NCBI RefSeq assembly: GCF_000340215.1
Contig: NW_006921532.1
Location: 10,701,764 to 10,765,763, forward strand
Length of the DNA: 64,000 bases
Direction of reading: 5' to 3'
DNA from: Pseudocercospora fijiensis CIRAD86
Taxonomy: Eukaryota > Ascomycota > Dothideomycetes > Mycosphaerellales > Mycosphaerellaceae
Part shown: positions 10,582 through 20,148 of the stretch, one piece after another
How positions within the stretch are numbered: position 1 is the first letter of the stretch
How the letters are laid out: the number at the start of each line of letters is the position of its first letter
Program-made: the position numbers and the translations under genes
Notes under the pieces: generated by a model
What the model was told of the DNA's origin: nothing
What the model saw: the letters and a program-made list of their open reading frames with translations, nothing else
The model's database searches: none

Positions 10582-13500
10582 ATGTCATCATCTACATCAC
10601 AATATACCCACCCAGAACTCCAGCAACGCTTGCAACCAAACCAAACCAGCCGAATCCCCACCCAGAACACTGGCATAGAACAGAGTAAACAGAACAAGAC
10701 TTTGCAACATGTATCGAAATTGGCAAGACGAGCGAGCAGAAGTATCACACCGACCGAGCCATCATCTGGAAGCACGAGCCGGCCTCCAACACACGTTGCT
10801 GCTCCGGCTCCTTCCACTATACCAGCGCGGCGATTGTCGACGACGCCATCCACTGTCGCAACACCTGCTTCGACAAGCATGCGTACCCCTTCGCTTGTCT
10901 CGGGATCTTCCGTTTCAACATTCGACAGTCCAAGGTCGACGGCTTTGCGAAGGAAGCAGTCCGGCGCGATCGAGAGGTATGCTGCGCAGAAGCGAAATGC
11001 ACCAGAAATGATCGAAGTGGAGAGTCTGGAAAGAGCGGGCGAGGCCATGGTCTCCAGAAGCCAGTTCGACGATTCTGTGTTGGGCATATCTCTCCCTCCG
11101 ACATTCTCCCATGGCCGACGACATGCTCAAAACGATTATGGACATGAATATTACGATCATCCTGCCTTATCTCGCGAATTCACACCACCTGTTCCTGGCT
11201 ATGCGCAATCAGTCACTCCTTCGACGAGGTATACCGACTCACCTTTCAGCCATGTCCCCACACCCAGCTCTACTTCTTCATACTCTCCCGGTATCATGGC
11301 GACCACTGCGCCCGGTCCACGATCACAGACGATGGGCAGTCCAGCTAAAAGCTATCCGCCCGTCTCTCAACGTCCTTCCATCGATAAAGGGTCCAAGTCT
11401 GGCCTTGCGCCCGTACGAGAGTCTTCGACCTCGTCTTCTAATTCAACCGTAAAGGTCGGCGCCAGGCAGCATCTTGCCAAGAAAGAGTCTGCACCCAAGA
11501 GTAGTACAGCACCCCAGGCAGCCAAAGCATCCACGTTGGCAAAGAAGCCCTCCCGGAGAAAACTCACCAAGGCGCAGCTTCCCACCTCGGCGAGCAAAAG
11601 ACCTTTGCAAGCGCCACCAGAGCTAGCCCATCTGAATGTAGACCCTCCGAAACAGAAGCCAGATTCGCAGAAACCGTTGCCCCCACCAAGACCAAGTCGC
11701 GATGGGACTTTGAATCTTGCAGATCTCAGTCGACCGTCCCCTGTGGTACAGAGCGATCTTCCAAGACTGTATACGACCTATCATAAACGGACACCTTCGC
11801 AAGAAACTCCTGACCCTACTTCATCACCCCGATCGAAAAGCCGTTTGGGATTCTCATCAAGGACGACTTCAAGGACGGGTTCCAGGAACGAGTCGCCTCG
11901 AATAGATTCTGCCATCTCGCCTCCACCCTCTGCGCGGCGCTTTCATAGAGGTCCCACCCCAGATACTGCCACACAAGAAGGCGTAGCTCCTTCCCGCAAG
12001 GACTCACCGGCAGTAGGTCCAGGTCCGAGTCCATCGAAATCACCAAGGTTCGGCATCTTTTCACGAAAGCCTAAGGCAGAGGCAAAGGTCGTTGAGAAGC
12101 CTGTACGCCGGCCTTCCAAAGGCCCAGCTGCGGGTACTGGCCATGAGGGCTATGGCAGATTCAGTAGTCGTGGCCGCAACGGGAGCACAAGCAGCAGCGC
12201 TGGATTTCGATCGCCCAGCGCAGATAGCACAACTAGCAGTGCGCCTCGTCCAAGCAACGCGTCGTCAAGACGGAAAGGCAGTCGTGGTAGCAAGGATGCT
12301 GCGGAACTTGACGAATTCCTCCGCGAGCGTTTGGAGCCAAGAGTCTTGCGAGGCAGTGGCAGCACTTTCAACACTGGCTCAAGCTCCGACTTTGCAGGCA
12401 CGAGTCTGTATCCGGCCTCGTCCAAGGCATCCTCACTCGACAGTTATCCGCATCCTCAGCTTCTGCCATCGGCAATGCAGAGTAAAGACAGCGTCTCATC
12501 CAGCAGGCGTCCCGTGCTTGCCAGAAACAATACATCTGAGAGCTCGGATACCGATTTCGAGGTTCAGCAACCTACCATTGCTGCTCGGCGCTCATTGACT
12601 CGACTATCGCAAACAGATTCCAAGTCGCCTGTGCGAGTGCCTGCACCCATCAACACTAGCTTGGCCCCTTCAACCACAACATATATCGACAGCAATGATA
12701 CAGAGACTGTATGGCCACAGACCGACAGTTCGATGCCACCATTTGAAGATCCTTTCCATGGTAAAGAAGGCCTGTGGTTGCGTTCGCCCACACAAGAGCC
12801 TATTGCCAAGCAGGGGCGGAAGTGGAACTTCTTTCAGCGATCAAAGGGCAAAGCGAAGGCTATGGATCCACCAACTATGATCGAAATGCCTCCGCGGTCA
12901 CCTCAACGGGCAGTAGCGCACTATGCTATGCCGGATTCTCAGGATCCTCTCAATCTCGACGAGGTCCGTCGCCTAGTGCTGGACAACGAGACCTCTCAAG
13001 ACGAATCAGCGTCTGACTCCAATAGGCTCAGCAAGATTGTGCCTTACGAAGGTCGTCATCTGAGTCTGCTGCCCTCGCCGCCCAGTCCTGGGTTTAGCAG
13101 TGACTCGTACTTCAAAGCAAGACCTCTGCTTCCAAGGATTTCCGTGCAACGCCAAGACTCCCCGGATACGCCCGAGGTACTTGATGCGCCACCATACCAA
13201 GCAGCACACGCCGTGAACATTGCGCAGTCACCTGGTCAAGGGCATTTGAACAGCCTTGCGGTTCCGTCAGATCCCTCATCCGTCTTGCGTCCTGCCATCG
13301 GCACTCCCGAGCCGGATTCGACTTCAAATACTACGCCTGACCTAGGAAATGAGTCGCCAAGACAGCCCCGGCTTTCGCCAATTGGGAGAATACCTGCTGT
13401 AGTGTCACGACGAGATCGAGATCGAAAGCTGTCCGACAATTCTTTCTCTCGACCATTTGCTCGTCACCAACCACGTCCGACCGTAAAGCCGCCCGGTTCA

Positions 13501-15333
13501 GTGTACAGCCAGATTAGGGAAATGGCAAGCCCTATCGAAGTTGGCTCGCAACCTGTTTCCAGCACTAGTACAAGATCTGATTTCAATTCCACTGAAATCA
13601 AAAGCAGTGTCAACACCAATCAGGCGAGCACATCGACAAACAGGACAAGTATGGACATCCACAATCACACTGAATTCTTCGTATTTCCTCCTCGAAAGAA
13701 CTCCGAGCAGTCATACCAGTCCGGATCAACAAGCTCCGGGTACCCTAGCTGGACGAATGCGCTGTATCCGCCACCGCAACAGTACGAGGATGTGTGGGAC
13801 GAGTATGACGACTTCATGGACGAGCATGTGCCTCTCAAGAAGGCGAAGGCTAAGAGATCACTCGGCGCACCATTTCAGTACCCAGATACGGTTCATGGCG
13901 GCAGCATACGATCTCTAGTTCCTCCACCAGCAGGTCAACCTCCAACCTCAGAACTTCCAATCCCACCTGGATCCGAGGTAGCCTCGACCATCCTTTCGGT
14001 GCCCCAGCAAATCTCGCGGTTCCTCCAGCCCTCGTTGACGCCAATGACCCCTGACACTATCTCTGCGCTGATCGGAAGCTATGGAGGTCGTAGTACGAGT
14101 ACACTTTTCATCTCCAACCGGGACAGCAGCCTGACCGAGGCCAGACTTAGCACCCAGCAACCCCTGCGCTCAAGCTTCGGAAGTGTTCAGGGCAGCGTGA
14201 TGTCCTTGCGACACAGCAAAGGCTCCCGTCATTCGCGCTCTGCATCGCTACCTGAAGCGCGACATTCGCAAGCTAGTACAGCGATCCTCATCCGGCAAGA
14301 ACAGGATGCGCAGCTACCAGATATTGTTGAGGTTCCTGGAGAGTTGTCGCCCTCAGCACGCTTACGTCAAAGTGCTCTGATGACGAGCAAATGGTTGTCT
14401 TTCGGGCGCGTGCTGTTCAGTCCAGCGCACAACGAACTTCAATTCGTCAATGAGCCTCGTGTACTTGTGCTGGACGGTCTCAGCAGTGACTGGTCGTTCT
14501 ATGTGGCCCTCAACTATCCCGAAGCGACGGTCTATAACATGGGCGCTAGTCTCTCTGCATGTCCTTCACTTTCCTGGCCAGCATCCGATGGTCCTCCGCC
14601 GCCAAATCATCGTCAGATACCGCTCACAAGTATTGCCGCGTCTTTCCCCTTCCCGAAAGGTTTCTTCACGGCTGTCGTCTTGCGATATCCTATCGCCACT
14701 ACCGAAACTTCGTACGCAGCATGTATATCTGAGTGCAAGCGTGTGCTCCGGCCTGGAGGACATCTTGAGGTTACCGTTCTGGACCTTGATCTGATGAACA
14801 TGGGCAGCAAAACTCGCAAAGCGGTCCGCGGATTGAAGACAAGAATGCAGCAACACGACCGAGAAGTCTGTCTACAGAATCTCAGTGATGTTCTGGTCCG
14901 TCTAATTGGACGACGAGGATTTGAATCTGTACAGCGTTGCGTCGTCGGTGTACCAACCGCTGGTCGCATTCCTCGCAGTCAAGACCTCAGCAGCTCCGGC
15001 TCCGCATCATCTGCCATATCAAAGCGTCCCATCAATCCTCCCCGTGGTGCTTCAGACAACGACTTCAGCTTCTCAAATCTTCTCGTCGGCAACTACGGCA
15101 GCCAGTACGAGCCTGGCAAAAACAACGACGAAAGCATCACAAAAATGGTCGCCAAAGTCGGCCGTTGGTGGTACTCGACATGTTACGAGAAAGCCCTTCT
15201 TTCCACTGATCGAAGCATCTGGAACGAATCCGGCCTCGTGCGAGAATGCGAGAAGCAAGGCACTAGCTTTCGACTTCTAATTTGTCACGCACAGAAACCA
15301 TTGCAGACTCGCAGAAGGACTGTGAGTGTTTGA
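10582..15333 (+). CDS. Large disordered protein with C-terminal methyltransferase-like domain
   Basis: Uninterrupted 1,583-codon gene. The first ATG of the open frame (10582) opens MSSSTSQYTHPELQQ; the frame runs further up only through non-ATG codons. Roughly residues 1-1260 are low-complexity, rich in Ser, Pro, Arg and Thr, with many SP/TP and RRxS-type sites, which suggests a phosphorylated, disordered regulator. Residues about 1265-1575 look like a class I SAM-dependent methyltransferase: RVLVLDGLSSDWSFYVA at the motif I position and ECKRVLRPGGHLEVTVLDLD typical of the Methyltransf_11 post-motif strand, followed by a Trp/Tyr-rich tail. Motif I lacks the usual GxGxG, so the domain may be divergent or inactive. 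Substrate and compartment cannot be read from the sequence. The left neighbour is RIP-degraded repeat DNA, about 1 kb away. Confidence 0.8.
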   Translation: MSSSTSQYTHPELQQRLQPNQTSRIPTQNTGIEQSKQNKTLQHVSKLARRASRSITPTEPSSGSTSRPPTHVAAPAPSTIPARRLSTTPSTVATPASTSMRTPSLVSGSSVSTFDSPRSTALRRKQSGAIERYAAQKRNAPEMIEVESLERAGEAMVSRSQFDDSVLGISLPPTFSHGRRHAQNDYGHEYYDHPALSREFTPPVPGYAQSVTPSTRYTDSPFSHVPTPSSTSSYSPGIMATTAPGPRSQTMGSPAKSYPPVSQRPSIDKGSKSGLAPVRESSTSSSNSTVKVGARQHLAKKESAPKSSTAPQAAKASTLAKKPSRRKLTKAQLPTSASKRPLQAPPELAHLNVDPPKQKPDSQKPLPPPRPSRDGTLNLADLSRPSPVVQSDLPRLYTTYHKRTPSQETPDPTSSPRSKSRLGFSSRTTSRTGSRNESPRIDSAISPPPSARRFHRGPTPDTATQEGVAPSRKDSPAVGPGPSPSKSPRFGIFSRKPKAEAKVVEKPVRRPSKGPAAGTGHEGYGRFSSRGRNGSTSSSAGFRSPSADSTTSSAPRPSNASSRRKGSRGSKDAAELDEFLRERLEPRVLRGSGSTFNTGSSSDFAGTSLYPASSKASSLDSYPHPQLLPSAMQSKDSVSSSRRPVLARNNTSESSDTDFEVQQPTIAARRSLTRLSQTDSKSPVRVPAPINTSLAPSTTTYIDSNDTETVWPQTDSSMPPFEDPFHGKEGLWLRSPTQEPIAKQGRKWNFFQRSKGKAKAMDPPTMIEMPPRSPQRAVAHYAMPDSQDPLNLDEVRRLVLDNETSQDESASDSNRLSKIVPYEGRHLSLLPSPPSPGFSSDSYFKARPLLPRISVQRQDSPDTPEVLDAPPYQAAHAVNIAQSPGQGHLNSLAVPSDPSSVLRPAIGTPEPDSTSNTTPDLGNESPRQPRLSPIGRIPAVVSRRDRDRKLSDNSFSRPFARHQPRPTVKPPGSVYSQIREMASPIEVGSQPVSSTSTRSDFNSTEIKSSVNTNQASTSTNRTSMDIHNHTEFFVFPPRKNSEQSYQSGSTSSGYPSWTNALYPPPQQYEDVWDEYDDFMDEHVPLKKAKAKRSLGAPFQYPDTVHGGSIRSLVPPPAGQPPTSELPIPPGSEVASTILSVPQQISRFLQPSLTPMTPDTISALIGSYGGRSTSTLFISNRDSSLTEARLSTQQPLRSSFGSVQGSVMSLRHSKGSRHSRSASLPEARHSQASTAILIRQEQDAQLPDIVEVPGELSPSARLRQSALMTSKWLSFGRVLFSPAHNELQFVNEPRVLVLDGLSSDWSFYVALNYPEATVYNMGASLSACPSLSWPASDGPPPPNHRQIPLTSIAASFPFPKGFFTAVVLRYPIATTETSYAACISECKRVLRPGGHLEVTVLDLDLMNMGSKTRKAVRGLKTRMQQHDREVCLQNLSDVLVRLIGRRGFESVQRCVVGVPTAGRIPRSQDLSSSGSASSAISKRPINPPRGASDNDFSFSNLLVGNYGSQYEPGKNNDESITKMVAKVGRWWYSTCYEKALLSTDRSIWNESGLVRECEKQGTSFRLLICHAQKPLQTRRRTVSV

Positions 15334-15790
15334 TTCGATCGACCAACATTTTTCTTTCGACATCTATCTATACGACGATACGAATACGATTCATGCCACA
15401 GGCTGGACCTAATTGGAATGGAACGGAACAATGGAGAGAGTAATGAATGTGATGGAAAGACATTTGATTTTTCAACTTTTTTCTGCGATTTAGCGAGCGA
15501 AATCCTTTTTTTTTGTGACCTTTTTTTGGGCGGCCCCTCACGAACGAGAATCTTTCCGTTTTATGTCTGTCTGATTTTGCATAATGGAATGGACAAAGAT
15601 GAAGAAAGACGCATTTATGGCCTCACGGCCTACATTAGGCTCGCGCCTGAAGTTTGGTATATAGGAAGGAAGGAAAGAAGGAGATTAACAGATGGCGTTG
15701 TGTGTTGTTCGTTAGTAGAGGGTAGGTGGTATTGTGAATCACTGAAATGGAATGAATCTATCTTGTTTCTCTAAATTCTTTTCTTCTTCC
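15334..15790. other. 3' flank of methyltransferase-like gene
   Basis: T-rich sequence with poly-T tracts and no convincing gene. A 118-codon open frame at 15418-15774 has no recognisable domain and starts inside the likely 3' UTR. I treat this as untranslated or intergenic. Confidence 0.5.
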
Positions 15791-15799
15791 TAGAAAGGG

Positions 15800-16530
15800 T
15801 TATAGAATAAATAGTATATTATAGGCCGGGTAGGGTTAATAGCTAATAAGAAAAACAGGTATCGCGGACGTATATACTAGGTACTTATACGATCTGCTAT
15901 ATCTACTAGTAAATATTAAATAGTAGAGTAGATTAGTAGTCTTAAATAGAGAAGAGATTCGATTGCTATTATAATATCTATAGGCTCCGAGATATCTATA
16001 TATAGTATAGTTATAGTATATCTTTATTATACTAAGAGAGGACTCGGAGAACTAGGTATTTACTATATAAATCTTTACTAGCTCGCGAGTCGTTACTAGT
16101 AATAATTTTTAGGTTATATATATATATATATATATATTCGAATATAATTTATTATTAGAGGGTATGTAAAAGGTATATAACCGGCTAAGTAAAGCTAGTA
16201 GAGTCTTAGTGCCTTAGATAGGGCTTAGCGCCTAGCGCTACTAGTAACTTCCTAGTCTTCCTCTCTCTCTCTCTCTTTTATAGACTTTATCGAATACTAT
16301 CCGCTTTTAAATATACGATCTATCTACTTATATAACCTATATTGCATTATATATACTTCACTCTAGAGTCTAAACTATATAAAGTTTATAAACGACTCGG
16401 ACTTTAGTATAAGTAGAATGTAAGTAAAATCCCGTAGTACTACTAACTACTAATTTATCTACTTCTTACTAATGCTTCGGTCAGGGCCGTTATATATAGT
16501 AGGTATATTACTAGCATACAACTTGAAATC
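15800..16530. repeat. Isolated RIP-degraded repeat island with solo LTR
   Basis: AT-rich, CpA-poor block inside the gene island, with a (TA)n tract at about 16118-16136 and a (CT)n tract at about 16259-16277. The part at 16165-16351 matches the LTR of the gypsy element. Nothing coding is visible. Confidence 0.75.
16165..16351 (+). repeat. Solo LTR related to the gypsy element at 217-7356
   Basis: Shares the successive blocks (C/G)TAAGTAAAGCTAG, CTTAGxxAGGGCTTAGCG, TTATCGAATACTA and ATCTAC-TA-TATAACC with the 197-bp LTRs, in the same order and spacing. It is shorter and more diverged. No internal element sequence adjoins it, so it is probably a recombined solo LTR. Confidence 0.7.
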
Positions 16531-16972
16531 TGGGTACTGTCTGTACCTTACCTTTATCTTTACCTTTACTACCTAGAAAAAAATCCTGCTGTACTCCGTC
16601 TCGTTTTGAATGTTCCCGGGATACTAGGGATAACAAGACGGAAGTGGAAAAAAGTGTGAGTTTGGGAGATAGAGAGAGAGAGAGAGTAGTTCCAAGGAAT
16701 GTGAAGACGAAATTGTTGGTGGCGGTGAGAGATTGGTTCTATGCCAAAGCGGCCGGTCCAAGGGCGATTGAGGGAGGGAGTATTGGGTTGAACAAAGTAG
16801 AATGGAGAGAGTGAAAGAGAATGGGTTGGTTTGTGATCAAGGATCGTTGATTCGTGGAGAATGTGATAGTTGTGGAGGACTTGTGATTAGCACTGCGTCG
16901 ATTCACGCTGGAACTGTATCCATCTCCATAACCTGTCCTAGGTCAAAAATCGATACAATCTCGTCGCTCCAA
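16531..16972. other. Intergenic 3' flank of CWC22
   Basis: Contains an (AG)n tract near 16670-16686. No gene is seen. It probably holds the 3' UTR of the minus-strand CWC22 gene ending at 16973. Confidence 0.5.
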
Positions 16973-19732
16973 CTACATAAAGTCACTCGCTTGACCCCTC
17001 CGCCGTGGACCTCCGCCGACAAGGCCTCGTCTACTTGGGTGAATGTTTGATTCATCGTCCTGCTGTGGTGCAGCAGGCTTCTTCGCTGCCTCTCTCTTCA
17101 CTGCCTCAGGTCTTCTATTACGCGGCGGAGGTGATCTAGAAGATTCTGGACTGCTTGTGTTCCTCCTCCGTTTTGGAGCAGGCCCTCGACGAGGCGGTGA
17201 GCGGGATCGAGACCGAGATCGAGAGGGAGAACGAGAACGAGAATCGTAGCTGCTAACACTCCTAGCACGCTTTCGATTTGGAGAGCGAGCGCCGTTGCGT
17301 CTGGGTGGGCTAGCAGATCGACTTTGTGTGCGGCCCCGTCTTGGTGGTGAACGAGAGGGAGAGCGGGAAACAGATACTGCCCGACCTTTGCCATTTGTCC
17401 GTCGAGGGGGCGACCTTGATCGAGAGATAGAGGGTGAGTCGCGTCGCCGGCGAGGTGGAGTCCGGGATCTTGAGACGGATCTGTCACTATAGCTATCACG
17501 TCGTCGTCTGGGAGGTGGTGACCGAGAGTCGTACGAAGGCGATCTGCGGCGGCGAGGCGGAGTCCGTGAGCGTGATAGAGAGCGAGAATCTTCCCTGCCA
17601 CCATTTCGCTTTGGCGTCAGAGATCGAGAGTAGCTTCTGCCTCTTCCACCCCTGGAAGTGGATCGCTGACGTGATCGCGATCTCGAGTCAGAGCGTGAAG
17701 AATAGCTTGAGTAGCTGCTGTAACTGCTGACACTCTCGCTTCGGCCTCTGCTAGATGGCGTAGGGCTTCTCGCGGCAGGCAACGGGGCAGGAGCAGGCTT
17801 CGGCATATTCTTCAGCCATTCTCTCATGCCTTCTGTAAGCACACCCATACCAATAGCCGTGAAGAAGTTGATACTGAATCGCGTGTTCTTAGGGTTATCG
17901 GTTGGGAACATGCCCGCGAGTGCAGGCTGCAAGTCGTCTGCCTTGAAGCGTTCGGTCAAAGCTTTCATTCCTGCACCTTGAGCGAGCTCTTCCATCAGGA
18001 TCTTGATGAAGATGCGACTCGAGCTGGTGGTGTCTTCTTCATTGAGCTTGACGGCATGGAAAACATGCCAGCCGATTGCGTCTGATGACAGCAAAAAGCC
18101 GAAGAATTGTGCGATGATCCGCAGTCGGTTGGTTTCGTATCGATGAATCGTCTCGTAATACTTCGTGAACATGTCCTGGAATAGATCTTGCCAAAGCCGA
18201 TTGAGCTTGCAGAAACGTTCACCAATCAAACCGAAGAACTTGTTGAAGGTCCGCTCCTGGCTACAGCATTCAATAATCATGGAGGGTAGCTCTTCTTCAC
18301 GGCCTGCAGGTAGATTGATCCGCATGAGCTTGTGGCAAGCCTCCTCGAAGGTGCCAGAGGACATGATCGTAAGGTAGATAGACCTTCTGAGGTTGACAAG
18401 GTCGGTGTTAGATTGGTCTTTGATCTCCAAGGCCTTCTCTTCGCTGTCTTCCTCCTCCTCGTCACTACTCTCCTCCGAACCATCATCGTCTTCGTCTTCG
18501 CTTCCGGAAGCCTCTCCCAAAATTTCCGCTTTCAACTTTTTGTATGCCTCTTCATTGGACTCGAACTCTGGGTCGAATTTGAAAATGTTCAGGCCATCCT
18601 CTGTGCTGAGCTGATCGTCCAAACCGGGCCTGTGAGTGATCTGGTCCTCTTCCTCGACAAGGTCCAACTCCTCCTTCACAGCAGGGTGATCCTTGTATTT
18701 ATCCTTCCTGATTTGAAATAGGACCTCAATCATGTATTGAACTCGCTTGTCGATGTCGGCCTCGTGTAGAATGCTCCTGAACTGGTCATAAACAGCGAGT
18801 GCGATCTGTGAGTTCATCTCCTCGATATGTTGTCCCACTTCCTTCATAAGACCAACTGCAATCTCGACACTGTCGTCAGTCGGCTTGTGAAGGAGCAAAA
18901 GTAACATCTGTGCGGCGAGCATTTCATGTGCGACTTGCTGGTTGATCAGGTGGGCGATAAATGTCGTGCTGCTGTGGCACACGCTTTTGTCGTTCCGTTT
19001 GAATGCCTTGCGAAATTGGATGATCAAGCGATTGACCAACAGCTCTCCCACCTGTGGAAGCTTAGTATTGACGATAGCCGCCATGGCAGCATAGATGGGC
19101 GTGAAGGGCAAACTAGCAGCCTGGGCCTTCATGATGCTTCGACAGAACAAGCCTCGACCGCGGACCAAATTCTCGTTGAATAATTCAGGCACAATGTGCT
19201 TGATATTGGAGACGTTGACCTTATTGATCAGTCCATTGATAGACTTCTTCAGTGCTTCCCATGCCATGCGCTGGTACTCCTTTGAGGTCTTGTCGGTGAT
19301 CTGGGCCTGCAGAGCCTTCAGCCGTGCTGGCGGAATATATGTGCCTCCAGAGCGCATATTCAGCAAGCGGTCGTACTCTGCCTTCGCCTTTGCCTGTTTC
19401 TCTGCCTCGGTCAGCGGCTTTTCAGCAGCCTCCTCGTCACGGCCCTTCTGCCGCATTTCCAGCTGCCGCGCTCGCTCTCTCGCTCGCTCGCGGTCAACGT
19501 CTCGGGGAAGAGGTCCAAGAGGTCCATTTGCGCGGGAGGCCGGCGGCGGCGAGCGCGATCGTGAGTATGAGCGCCGTCGCAGGGAGGGCGCATCTCGTCG
19601 AGGCGATGGCGAGCGCGATATTGAGCTGCGTTTCCGCGAGTGTGAAGCGCCTAGGACATCAAGATCTGCGTTGACTGCTTCATCGCCCGGCTCTGGCGTT
19701 GGCAGCCGCACCGCCGATTCCACTGCTGCCAT
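16973..19732 (-). CDS. CWC22: Pre-mRNA-splicing factor CWC22
   Basis: 919-aa protein. In the family this is a spliceosome component that escorts eIF4A-III and joins the Bact complex through its MIF4G and MA3 domains. Here an N-terminal RS/SP-rich stretch is followed by a MIF4G domain (about residues 110-330, opening near GGTYIPPARL), an acidic linker (EDEDDDGSEESSDEEEEDSEEKA), an MA3 domain (about 410-530, opening LRRSIYLTIMSSGTFEEACHKL) and a long C-terminal tail of SRSRSP and PPRRR repeats. I chose the ATG at 19732 (MAAVESAVRLPTPEP). An in-frame ATG at 19885 would add 51 residues of uneven composition. The RS tail is unusually long, about 230 residues, and implies regulation by SR-protein kinases. 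No introns. Confidence 0.93.
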   Translation of the reverse strand: MAAVESAVRLPTPEPGDEAVNADLDVLGASHSRKRSSISRSPSPRRDAPSLRRRSYSRSRSPPPASRANGPLGPLPRDVDRERARERARQLEMRQKGRDEEAAEKPLTEAEKQAKAKAEYDRLLNMRSGGTYIPPARLKALQAQITDKTSKEYQRMAWEALKKSINGLINKVNVSNIKHIVPELFNENLVRGRGLFCRSIMKAQAASLPFTPIYAAMAAIVNTKLPQVGELLVNRLIIQFRKAFKRNDKSVCHSSTTFIAHLINQQVAHEMLAAQMLLLLLHKPTDDSVEIAVGLMKEVGQHIEEMNSQIALAVYDQFRSILHEADIDKRVQYMIEVLFQIRKDKYKDHPAVKEELDLVEEEDQITHRPGLDDQLSTEDGLNIFKFDPEFESNEEAYKKLKAEILGEASGSEDEDDDGSEESSDEEEEDSEEKALEIKDQSNTDLVNLRRSIYLTIMSSGTFEEACHKLMRINLPAGREEELPSMIIECCSQERTFNKFFGLIGERFCKLNRLWQDLFQDMFTKYYETIHRYETNRLRIIAQFFGFLLSSDAIGWHVFHAVKLNEEDTTSSSRIFIKILMEELAQGAGMKALTERFKADDLQPALAGMFPTDNPKNTRFSINFFTAIGMGVLTEGMREWLKNMPKPAPAPLPAARSPTPSSRGRSESVSSYSSYSSYSSRSDSRSRSRQRSTSRGGRGRSYSRSLTPKRNGGREDSRSLSRSRTPPRRRRSPSYDSRSPPPRRRRDSYSDRSVSRSRTPPRRRRDSPSISRSRSPPRRTNGKGRAVSVSRSPSRSPPRRGRTQSRSASPPRRNGARSPNRKRARSVSSYDSRSRSPSRSRSRSRSPPRRGPAPKRRRNTSSPESSRSPPPRNRRPEAVKREAAKKPAAPQQDDESNIHPSRRGLVGGGPRRRGQASDFM

Positions 19733-20148
19733 ACTGAGTGCTTTTCGGACTTCGAGTTGTCTAAGGATGTGGACGTCCGCGTCCGGGCCCAGCGATGGTG
19801 GAGTGCGGGTGGAGTGAGCGAGCTCAAAAGTTCGAGATCGCTTTGACTCGCCGCAGAAGTCGCGCGAGTCATGTGCCAAGAACATGGGTTTACATACAGC
19901 TCACTGCATAACCACCACTGACTGTGAACGACAATGTGAGCAGTAGATGAATCTTGGACGGTCTGAAATTGTGAGATATCTGTTTCTGCGGCAATATAAA
20001 AGCGACATCATCGCCAGGGTATCATATTCTTCATGCAAAAGCGAAAATGCGGACCTCAGTGCTCTGTGCTGCCGCTATGCCATTTCATAAAAGCGTCACT
20101 CTCGTTGCCACGTCCTCATATACCCTTGTGATTCTTCATATGATCGTT
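19733..20148. promoter_or_regulatory. CWC22 upstream region / 3' flank of URI homologue
   Basis: 416 bp between two minus-strand genes. It must hold the CWC22 promoter and the 3' UTR of the downstream-numbered gene. I see no specific motif or RNA gene. Confidence 0.4.

Noticed and set aside
15418..15774. 118-codon plus-strand open frame after the methyltransferase-like gene
   Set aside because: It starts within the presumed 3' UTR, is rich in poly-T-derived Phe/Leu and has no recognisable motif.
19733..19885. N-terminal extension of CWC22 from the upstream ATG at 19885
   Set aside because: The 51 extra residues do not look like the family's start; MAAVESAVRLP is more typical. It stays possible.
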